Assembly (NCBI GenBank): GCA_014529385.2
Contig: CM043969.1
Span: forward strand, 73,700,676-73,764,675
Direction of reading: 5' to 3'
Origin: Adiantum capillus-veneris
Lineage: Eukaryota > Streptophyta > Polypodiopsida > Polypodiales > Pteridaceae
DNA length: 64,000 nt
In this document: positions 55,818-64,000 of the stretch, in pieces
Layout of the letters: each line of letters starts with the position of its first letter
Position numbering within the stretch: the stretch's first letter is position 1
Notes under the pieces: generated by a model
What the model was told of the DNA's origin: nothing
Databases searched by the model: none
What the model saw: only the letters and a program-made list of their open reading frames with translations
Translations under genes and position numbers: made by a program

Positions 55818-56104
55818 ACATTGCCGGCTTGGCAAAAAATGAATAACTAAGTGGATGATTTTTTGTCGACCCGTCATATTTGGCGTGAGGTTGTTCTTTT
55901 CTTCAACTCTCCCCCCTCTTGGCTTCTTGTCGTCCCCGGAAAGACTTTACTCTTTAAGGAGGGGTTTTCTTTGTTTTTGTTTGTCCACGAGTTGCTGGAA
56001 GGCCAACATCATTTTTTGCACTTGATCCTCCTCCTGTGGCTTGTATATTCTTGTAAGTAGATTCTCTTGTTCATGGAGGGTATAGGTTACAAGTCTTAGT
56101 CAGA

Positions 56105-56322
56105 GATCTTTGCCCGGGGAGGTCACCTAATAAAAATCTAACCTATCACATGAGTTCAACAGAAGGGTATTTAAAGTCTTGAAACTTACATAAATATATA
56201 TACAGAAGGGCGTTATTTTTTCAAATTTGAAAAAAACTTATAGATTTTACAGTTTTACAAACATGTCTTGAACGCACGTGATATGGTAGTTTTACACATA
56301 GTGAACCCCCCGAGGATCTTTG
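56105..56322. mobile_element. Small inverted-repeat element, copy 2, with 8-bp target duplication
   Basis: Element 56113-56314 (202 bases), ends CCCGGGGAGGTCAC and, inverted, CTCGGGGGGTTCAC. Flanked by GATCTTTG at 56105-56112 and 56315-56322. An 8-base duplication suggests mobilisation by a hAT transposase. Confidence 0.75.
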
Positions 56323-56862
56323 CATATTGGCATGAAAATATTGGAGTCAATTTCAAAATAGCCTTTGTAGAAGGTTTCTTTGAGTTCTACATGTAATGGC
56401 TTGGAAGGAACATAATTTGTGAGAAGAGGCCGAAGATGACCTTCATCATCAGGGGGTATCATTAAGATTGAAGATGAGACATTTGTATCCCTCCAAGAAT
56501 GGAGTCCATCTGACTTTTGAGGCTTCTATATTCTTGAATGTATTGATACATGCTGAGAGCATGATGCAAATCTTTAACATCATTTTACAAGCAATGTTGG
56601 GTTTCCCTCAAACCATACTGAACATTTGTTTGATTTCCTTCCTCATATATACGAGTGAAGGTGCCTCTCTTGGTTTGGGAAAGACCAAGTAATTGAGCCA
56701 TGTAGGGTGAGAGACAAGTAGCTACTCAAAGTCATCCCACCTTCTTCTTTTGATAGTTGTGCAATATATTGGCTCAATCTAAAGGTGGATTGGAGAAAAT
56801 GAAATGACCATTACTGCCTCTTTGATTTCTTCATTGGTCCACTCTGAGAAATCCACATTCTT

Positions 56863-57063
56863 TTAGCTACCTTGGGCATCATGTAAAGTTTCCAACAATA
56901 GCTCCTTTTTCTTTTTTGTCGTTAGCCATTTGAGTAGTGGGTAAGGAAGTTCTAGCTCAAGAACCTCCTCTTGTAACTGCTCTACAGTGATATATTTTAA
57001 CAAATCTAATATTAACAAATGGTGTTTGTAGAGGAGGTTCCTGGCCACAACTTTGTATTTCAC
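56863..57063 (-). CDS. Unrecognised leucine-rich frame
   Basis: MKYKVVARNLLYKHHLLILD, TVEQLQEEVLELELPYPLLK and a Lys-rich end, followed after a stop by an open FSEWTNEEIKEAVMVISFSP. Coding-like, helical, possibly the N-terminus of the neighbouring DUF7869-type relic. Not recognised. Confidence 0.3.
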   Translation of the reverse strand: MKYKVVARNLLYKHHLLILDLLKYITVEQLQEEVLELELPYPLLKWLTTKKKKELLLETLHDAQGS

Positions 57064-57627
57064 CTTCCAGTGATCCTTCGATAGATCTGTGAGTACTCTA
57101 TGGGTATTTTTTGTGGTTCAGCTAAAGTACCCACATCTACCAAGCCTTCATGCTGCTTATGCTTATGTTCTGTCTCTTCTGCTAAATATGGCAGGTACTC
57201 GGACATGTACACCTTAGTTAGAGCTTAGTATATCAATTTACGACATTAAATTCTGATTCGTATTGCCCGTTTTAGCCTAAAGTCAAAATTTCCTAAGGCT
57301 GTGCGGGGAGGCACCGGGACTCGAGGCTATGCGGGAACCGACCCCTGGGAACTGGGAGCCCAATCTGGCAGCAAGGGAGGGCCCTCACACACAAGAGGGA
57401 CTCGTGGGCTGATCCCCATGCAAGAGAGAGAAAGCTTGTGAGTTATACTATGCAGGTTGGACACTTGGTAAGTGTTCAACTGAACTTGCCATGCATGAGA
57501 GTAGCTCTCAGATGGAAATAGTAAGCAAGGTCGAAATTCATCTTGGGAGAGCCTATTTAAGAGTGTTCTCACACACACACACACACACATATATGCTCAC
57601 ACACACACTAAGTACACACACACACTC

Positions 57628-57683
<56 letters not shown>

Positions 57684-58432
57684 TGAGAAGGTGCTGCCGG
57701 CGGACATAGTCTTTGGAAGAGGAGCTAGGGAGGAAGGTGCTGCCCGTTTCTCGTCTCAAGGAGGCCCTTGCATAAGAATTTTGAGAGGAATTCAGCCGTA
57801 ACCTCGGTAATTTTTGATTTAATTCATGCTTGTTGTAATTCCCTCTCTAATATTCTCTTAATTCCGCATCTAGTATGCATAATCATAGTAAAAATACTCA
57901 TTAAATACTCTCTAATTCTTCCTATCCATGATCTTTTGCATCATCCACTAGTCACCGCCGTTGTGATTAAAAATCAAGTCAGCTTTGAGGTAGGAATGGT
58001 CCATTGCATTCTATTACTCCATAATGTGTAAATAATTAGATTAGAATCAATTGCTCATGGATTAGGATTTAATTAGGGGAAATTAATCCATCATTAATCA
58101 TTAGGAAGGGAGAAATCCTCTCATCTTTGCATACAACAAATCTACAATTCTCTACTTGCATTAAGAAGTGATTAAGCACGTCTATTTCATCTCTAGTAGA
58201 ATTGATTAAGTAAAAATCTGAATTTCATAATTATCTAGGCCAAGTAATTAACCTTAGGGTCTATTCCCATAGAACAAGTATGGTGCTATCGGGATTCTCT
58301 ATGTCTTGAAGTAAGTCTAACCTCTCATACAAGGGGATTTGCTTATTGAAACTAATCCATCATCATGGTTGTATGTTACTCTCGAATGTTAGCTCTCTTT
58401 TTCCAAGTTGTCAATTAAGTAATGAGTATAAA
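57064..58432. other. No gene recognised; contains CA microsatellite
   Basis: Includes an interrupted (CA)n tract at 57569-57681. The segment before it (57290-57560, GC-richer) and after it could belong to an LTR, but no partner copy exists in the window. Confidence 0.4.
57569..57681. repeat. (CA)n microsatellite
   Basis: Interrupted CA tract; the longest pure part is about 57630-57681. Confidence 0.95.
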
Positions 58433-58609
58433 ATGGCCCCGATAAAGAGAACTCGTTTCGGTGGTTGCCACGACCATGAGGCGGGGACAAGCAACACGAA
58501 TGGGAAAGGGAGAGCTCCCATGGTCGACCAAGTACCGGCCAATTCACGGAGCAATGACGAGGAAATTGAGGAGGTAGGTCACATTTTAATTCAAGTTTGT
58601 TTAATTTAA
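58433..58609 (+). CDS. Short basic N-terminal frame, possible gag start
   Basis: ATG at 58433 gives MAPIKRTRFGGCHDHEAGTS, NTNGKGRAPM, and after an acidic NDEEIEE reaches GTAGGT, a possible splice donor at 58577. The basic, Gly/Asn-rich start resembles retrotransposon gag N-termini. No downstream partner found. Confidence 0.3.
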   Translation: MAPIKRTRFGGCHDHEAGTSNTNGKGRAPMVDQVPANSRSNDEEIEEVGHILIQVCLI

Positions 58610-58904
58610 CATTGCATACGATAAGTTAGGAAAGAACATATCCCTAAACATGTTGGAGAAGTCCAACGGAAACCTCGGCATTTGAATTGAAATGTATATT
58701 AAATTCTAACTAGGAAAGAATGATTGTTGGATATATTGTTTGAGATAGGAAAGAATGTCTGCTACTAGGAAAAATTTAGCTCAGCCTGTTTATTTTTATT
58801 TCCAATGTTGAAACTAGTCTTGATCCCCCTACTGATCACAAGGGGCAGCTCGCGATGATTTCGCAGTAGCGAGAGTTACTAGCTTAGGGCCTCTATCCAC
58901 GAAT

Positions 58905-59048
58905 TGCGTTCTTTGTGGTGGATACCCACGACTTGCGTTCTTTGCGGTGGGAACCCACGTCTTGCGTTCTATGCGGTGGGAATGTCCATGTCGTGCGTTC
59001 TATGCGGTGGGAATGTCCATGTCGTGCGTTCTATGCGGTGGACATACC
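58905..59048 (+). repeat. 29-31-base tandem repeat, five copies
   Basis: Units start TGCGTTCTWTGCGGTGGGAA; copies 3 and 4 are identical 31-mers, copies 1, 2 and 5 diverged or partial. Confidence 0.9.
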
Positions 59049-60063
59049 TAGTGGTATGGGCAGCTAGGCGACAACGGGAGGAGTAAACTCTCGCTGGAGG
59101 GGGGATGTTGTACCTCCAGAGCATTGGAATTTTAATGAATAAGTTTTTAGTAAAATTTTTACTAGAGTTATTGTCTTGGTGCCGCTTTGCAATACTGGTT
59201 GAAGGGCTGTATTAAGGAACTTGTGAACCGAAACTTAATCAATGAACTTATGTGTTGAACAACCATGTGTGGTAGTAATTAGAAAACAAAGGAAGTGTGA
59301 GTATGGGGTGGAAAGTGGGGGCTTGGCTCGGGTTGCCAATGCCTATGAGAAGGGTGGTCCCGATTGGTCGGGAACTTTCCGTCTCCATAGTGTTATAAAT
59401 CGACTCTAGTATTACTCATTGCCCCAAGAGCGGCGAAGCCTCAAGTGTACGTGCCTTTGGAACATGGGAAAAAAGGCACTCACGACTTCTCTCCTCTTGG
59501 AAGGTGGGTCTTAGGATTGCTAGATAAGTTAATCATGCTTCCCCAGCGGGGTGGAACTAGATCTCGATGCTAGTAGGCTCGAACTCGACTCACTTTGTGA
59601 TGAGAGATCGTCCGCTACATGAACCATAAACCACTTTGTTTACTTCCGTTGTAGATCTAGTGGCCACCAGGTTTACCATCAGAACCGTCGTTTGAGATGA
59701 CGGGGTGGGGACCTCACACCTACCACTGCCAAACTCAAATTGGCATTGTTTTGCTTCTCTTTTTCATATTTGAGAGTTAAACTAATCAGCCAACCTTGAG
59801 ATCAGAGTTACCTTGGCCATATTGGATATTGGTTCGTGAATGGAAGGCCCTTGGATAGTCTTTTTTTTAGCTTCTTCCTCGGTTATTTGAGTTGATCCCT
59901 TGTCTTCCTTGATATCTTCCTTCTTCAATAGTGTGATTCCTGGTTCTGGAGGCATATCCGTTGTTTTTTTTGGTTTCTTCTTTGTGCATAGTGTCTTTAT
60001 GTGAATGCATAGGCAAGGTTTTTTAACTTGCCTTGTGATGCTTTCTCCACATTTCCTATATCT
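59049..60063. other. No complete gene; minus-strand gag-like remnants possible
   Basis: 59280-59730 is moderately GC-rich without a recognised motif. 59830-60060 on the minus strand is open but frameshifted and may be the other half of the frame 61896-61432, separated by the inserted element 60064-61407. Confidence 0.3.
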
Positions 60064-61407
60064 TTAACACTAGGTTGGTAACCTAACAGAAAAGTGTCCT
60101 TTCAGGGTTTTGAAAAAAACCTCCAAAACCATAGTAGATCCACTCATTTTGTAAAATCCTTTCATGAGGTTATAGTTCAAGGCCTACTACACATGGAAAA
60201 AATAAGAAACTTGTAAAATTTCTCATCTTTTCGTCACACTAAGCCTCCAAAGTTGATGGACCAGTACATTTTCATCAAAACAGTCATTTCTTATATTTTG
60301 TTGCATAAAAATAAGATTAGGGATTTTTGTAGGACTTGAGATAAATTCCCTAGTTAACTTCAATGGGTTGGTGATTAGAACATATGATTGCTTCTCACTC
60401 ACTATTTTTTGTTTTGCCAAAATAAATAGGTACAAAAAAGTTGAATTTTTAACATTCTACAAACCTATCATCAAAGTATCTATAGCCACGCTCAATAAAA
60501 ATAATATATGCATGTTTTCTTAGTTCCCTATTTTTCTTTAGGTTCATAAGGAGCCATGGAGCATGTCAAAAGAATAATATATCTCTTCCCAAGGGGAATC
60601 TTGGGGACAAAGATGAAGTGCTAAATACAGCAAACATGAAAAAACTGGGTTCAACATTATGAGTTGTAGAATCCCATAGAAACTATTCAATATCTAGCCA
60701 AATTTGAATCCTTATGACTAGATATGGTTACTACCTACAAAATTCATGTAGTTGTCACAAGAAACTAACAATATTGAAAAAGCTATACTTGATATACTAG
60801 AATGTTTCGTTTTCGTCTATAATTGAAAAAATCAACCATCGTTGTCTATTATGCAAAATAGGGTATTAGGTGCCCCAAAACTCAAGGAATATTAGCTTTA
60901 TGTTACAATATGCGACATAGAAAATAAAAAATGCATTTGGATATCATGAAAGCCACCAAAAAAATCATAGAAGAGCTAAAATTGGCTAAAAAAACAGGAT
61001 TTGACAATTTTTGTAATTTGGTCATAACTTACAACTTTAATATTTATTTCTCCCTAGAAGCATCAGGACATGTTGAGGACTACTAAATATAATTCTCTAG
61101 CATTATAGACCTCACAAACATGAATTCTAGAGTGGTATAGTTGCAAAAAGTTGAAAAAAGCCAAAAATAGGACCCGTTTTTTCACACAGTTTAGGTTGTG
61201 AAATGTTGTGCAAGGACAAGCTTAAAGATGGAATTGATATTCCAAAAAAATGTCGAGTTTTTTTCAGCTCATGAGACAACTTTCTAGATAGATAGCACCT
61301 CAAAATCCATTTTGAAACTCTTGACATAATTCAAGGAAAATGGTCACTTAACAGGACATAAAAGTGGTCCAGGACATAAAAGTGTCCCATTACCAACCTA
61401 GTGTTAA
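60064..61407. mobile_element. Nonautonomous DNA element with TTAA flanks
   Basis: Terminal inverted repeat CACTAGGTTGGTAA at 60068-60081 and its complement at 61390-61403; TTAA directly outside both ends (60064-60067, 61404-61407), consistent with a TTAA target duplication. Subterminal GGACACTTTTATGTCC (right end, inverted) parallels AAAGTGTCC (left). The 1.3-kb interior is AT-rich with no transposase. Confidence 0.8.
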
Positions 61408-61431
61408 TACCATAATGAGAACTTATTTTTG

Positions 61432-61896
61432 CTAATGTGTTCCTAATGAGAGAGGTACACCAGCCATCCCTAGGTTTTCTTGTATTTTAAACAAGTCTTC
61501 ATGCCTATTTACTTCCCTCAACACATGTTCAATTTTAGCTTTTTGTTCTTGATTAGTTGTCATAGGGTTTTCTTGTGTTTTTAGCGAATCATCAGGCTGA
61601 TTATCTTGGGCTGTTGATTCCTTTTGTGTTTCTGGATCTTGGCTAGGATCTTTTATAAATGTCATTGGCAAATCAGTGTAGTGTGGCCCTCCTCCAAACT
61701 GTATCCGGTGGCAATCAAAGTCCTTGATTAACTCTTTGATCGTTTCTTTAGATGTGAGTTGTGGGGTGGGAATATTGTCCTTGATATTCTCTGCATGGTG
61801 TTGGTTGGTCTTCTCTAGATTTGTTTTTGCTTCAATGGTCTGTGTTAGCGGGTCGCCACGAAGGACGTCTACAACATAGCTTTTTGGTACTAACAT
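61432..61896 (-). CDS. 154-residue frame, unrecognised, gag-like
   Basis: ATG at 61896 gives MLVPKSYVVDVLRGDPLTQT, followed by Gln/Asn/Thr-rich low complexity and IKELIKDFDCHRIQFGGGPH. LTR element 3 begins three bases upstream of this ATG, so the true start may lie beyond that insertion. Composition resembles retroelement linkers. No domain assigned. Confidence 0.35.
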   Translation of the reverse strand: MLVPKSYVVDVLRGDPLTQTIEAKTNLEKTNQHHAENIKDNIPTPQLTSKETIKELIKDFDCHRIQFGGGPHYTDLPMTFIKDPSQDPETQKESTAQDNQPDDSLKTQENPMTTNQEQKAKIEHVLREVNRHEDLFKIQENLGMAGVPLSLGTH

Positions 61897-61898
61897 AA

Positions 61899-62442
61899 TG
61901 TCAATACTCAGGGAAGTGACTCGGATGGGGAAAGGAGACTCTTGAGATCATCAATCTCAAGAAGTGAACCTTAACAAGCAAACACAACAACACTCAATGA
62001 TAAGGGAAATTTGCCTATGGTCGCGAACCTCAACAAATCGACAATGCTTACATTTGAATGAAAGATAAAAGAGAGAGGAGCACAATGCAAGTTTTGGAAT
62101 TGAAAATGGATTACCCACTCATTAGCTGCGATGATTACAAGTTGGAGTAGCTTTGTAGCTTGAGCGTAGGTACATCAGAGCTCTTTCTTCTTCTTAAAAT
62201 AAGCCTCCTTTCACATTAAGGTTATTGACCTTTATACCTAGGGCATTCTAAATGGCCAGTGGCCGGCTCACATGAACTTTTACATATATCATGATATCAT
62301 TTCAACTCATGGAATTGACATGCTACTATGGAATTAGTACACAAAGTATTACTATACTAGCTCACAAAACTAATAGAGTACAAATGTGGTGTCCAGCTAC
62401 ATGTCCTGCCAGGTGGGTTTCTGTTCGATCTGTTCTCAAACA
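61899..62442 (-). repeat. 3' LTR of element 3
   Basis: About 544 bases with TG...CA ends, start similar in style to the LTR of element 2 (GAAGTGACTC against GAGCGACTCA). The boundary is set by analogy with element 2 and the adjacent polypurine tract. Confidence 0.65.
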
Positions 62443-62456
62443 TTCCCCCCTTCCTA
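62443..62456 (-). other. Polypurine tract of element 3
   Basis: Minus strand AGGAAGGGGGGAA adjoining the LTR, nearly identical to that of element 2. Confidence 0.75.
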
Positions 62457-63654
62457 AATTGTGTCGTCCCTTGACACGACCTTGTGCAATCTTTTCATAG
62501 GGGTGTATTTAGCTTTGTCTTCAACGTTGGTCGTTAGCTTTAGAAGAGCTTTTTCATTGATGATGCTCCCCCCTTCCTTGAGTAATTCATATCTACCATG
62601 TTGTATGATACGCAATTTGATCTTTGATTTTTGAGGCAAGTTTTTGTCTCGTTGTGCATTTGCCTCTTTGTTGCCTATATTAGCCACCCTGAAGAAGGAT
62701 TTTAATGTTTTTGAGTTTATAGAACCAATCCTCTTTGTGGTGTGGACTTTATGATGGATATGCTTTCCATGTCCACTGTAATTTGAGCTGGTTGCAATAG
62801 GTCACCAATGTTGAAGCACTGCGTGAGCTACTTTTAATTGTTGTTGATGACTCTCTTGCAGACTTTGTCATTGCTTGTCATTGTAGGCCATTCTTTGACT
62901 TGCCATTGTTTGATGGAGCTTTATTATCGACCTTGGAGATAAAATATTCTCTTGATAAGATTTGGGTAGCCATTTCCCTATTGTTGATGTAGAAGGAATA
63001 TATACAAGAAATTGATGATGAGGGTTTCTAGATTAGGGTCCTAAAACCTAATGACCAAAGGGAAAAAAATTCGGTGGGAAAAAAGTGCCTTTGGTATATG
63101 CTCTTATTGGAGTTGAGCATTTGGACTTGAAGTACCTATCATGCAAGATGAGTGCTTGGGAGAAACAAAGGAAGAGTGCCTAATGCAACTGCCAATTATG
63201 GGACACTCTATATGCATACAAGAAATTTGTTGAGCAAAAGCATGTAGTGCAAAAGAAGGATTTGATGGGGTGCTTCAAGGAGAAAATGTAGCACATGTGA
63301 CATCAAAAGACGTCTCAATAGATTCCACATTTCCAAGAAGGGTTTTCGATGTAGAAGCTTCTCCACTCATGCCTCACTATGATGAGTGTGTGAGTGTCTT
63401 TTGGACTTCCTCCTTCACTTACCACTATACTACAATGACTTTGACTCTTATGCTCGCCAACATGAGCAGCACAACGTAATTATGTTCAGCTCTTCCAACT
63501 TGAGCAGTACCTAGAATAACTAAGACGCTTAGACCACAGAGAATATTACATGAAGGTTTGGGACTAACGCCTAGCTCATTTAGTGGCTTAACTGCCCAAC
63601 TCTAACTTTTATGCCATGTATTTTCAATGGCGACTTGAACTTACCTGTTCAAGG

Positions 63655-64000
63655 CTAGAAACCCAATTCCATAAGTTCTGGAAATTTAGGCCATTTCCAT
63701 TGTGTTGGTCTTTGGATGCACCATTTTGTCGGAAGGTTGGCAAATTTTGGCTCCTCTTGACTTGCTTGTTGTATGTTCACACTGCTTTGTGAAACAAGTC
63801 CTTCAGCTTTTGCAGGGTTTGATTTAGCCTTTGTGTTAATTTCCATGAGAAGCAATTGTCGAGATGTGTGGTTTTTTTGTGATTGAGTTTCCACAAGCAA
63901 TTTTGGAACCTACCTTGTCTTTGGTCCGTGCGTGACCGTCTTTTGTATTTTCTCCTTTTTTCTCAATGACTTGATGGACACTAGGCTTTGGTAGCCAAAT
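63655..64000 (-). pseudogene. Polyprotein C-terminal part of element 3
   Basis: From the window edge the minus strand reads IWLPKPSVHQVIEKKG and continues open through Lys/Thr/Asn-rich sequence to a stop near 63655, with ASQEEPKFANLPTKWCIQRP near the end. The IWLPK motif matches the W-x-P-K repeats at the end of the element 2 protein. Confidence 0.5.

Larger units (their letters stand above)
61899..64000 (-). mobile_element. LTR retrotransposon 3, 3' part (runs off the window)
   Basis: 3' LTR 61899-62442 (TGTCAATACT...CTCAAACA) and polypurine tract 62443-62456, then an internal region sharing about 600 bases with element 2 (62980-63610). The remaining pair of LTR lies outside the window. Left flank CATAA (61894-61898) should recur beyond the other LTR. 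Confidence 0.8.

Noticed and set aside
58905-59048. CRISPR-like array
   Set aside because: Units are contiguous without unique spacers, and the DNA is eukaryotic.
60068-61403. CACTA (En/Spm) element
   Set aside because: Ends begin CACTA but 3-base flanks (TAA against TTA) do not match, while TTAA does.

Overview
The window looks like repeat-dense nuclear DNA of a land plant. Evidence: GT-AG introns of about 75-95 bases in transposon genes, LTR retrotransposons primed by tRNA-Asp, hAT remnants with the plant DUF659 region, an F-box fragment of the plant F-box/kelch type, long GA/CT and CA microsatellites, and large AT-rich gene-free stretches. I cannot fix the species; a fern or other non-seed plant with a large genome is only a guess. 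I see no intact ordinary host gene, no rRNA or tRNA gene and no CRISPR array.

Layout. 1-1900: decayed Ty3/gypsy pol on the minus strand. 2853-23188: a large DNA transposon bounded by imperfect inverted repeats. A 10.3-kb Ty3/gypsy element (3480-13770, target duplication ATCAC) sits inside its first coding exon. Without that insertion the DNA transposon is about 10 kb. It carries a five-exon transposase-like gene (+), a histone H3-like gene (+), a 1.2-kb array of very long palindromes, and at least two unrecognised multi-exon genes on the minus strand. Minus and plus genes converge on the palindromes. 24.5-29.9 kb: fragments of a protein kinase-like gene, a RING finger and an F-box, lying upstream of a dead Helitron of the Helentron type (29890-33636), which is followed by a GIY-YIG nuclease-like module (about 34.87-35.2 kb). 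37159-38180: hAT transposase relic (minus).

40294-51171: a second complete LTR element (957-bp LTRs, target duplication CTGAT, minus strand). It encodes gag and protease but shows no recognisable reverse transcriptase or integrase, and its leader carries nine copies of a 24-base palindrome. 52.6-55.0 kb: relic of a DUF7869-type gene with two small inverted-repeat elements nearby. 60064-61407: a TTAA-flanked nonautonomous DNA element. 61899 to the window end: the 3' part of a third LTR element related to the second.

The most notable item is the transposon-borne histone H3 homologue. It keeps the ARTKQTA start and a near-canonical histone fold, and sits beside a transposase and unknown cargo genes. 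The second theme is decay: 8 of 10 in-frame stop codons in otherwise continuous frames of three elements are TAG, as expected if methylated CAG codons are deaminating.
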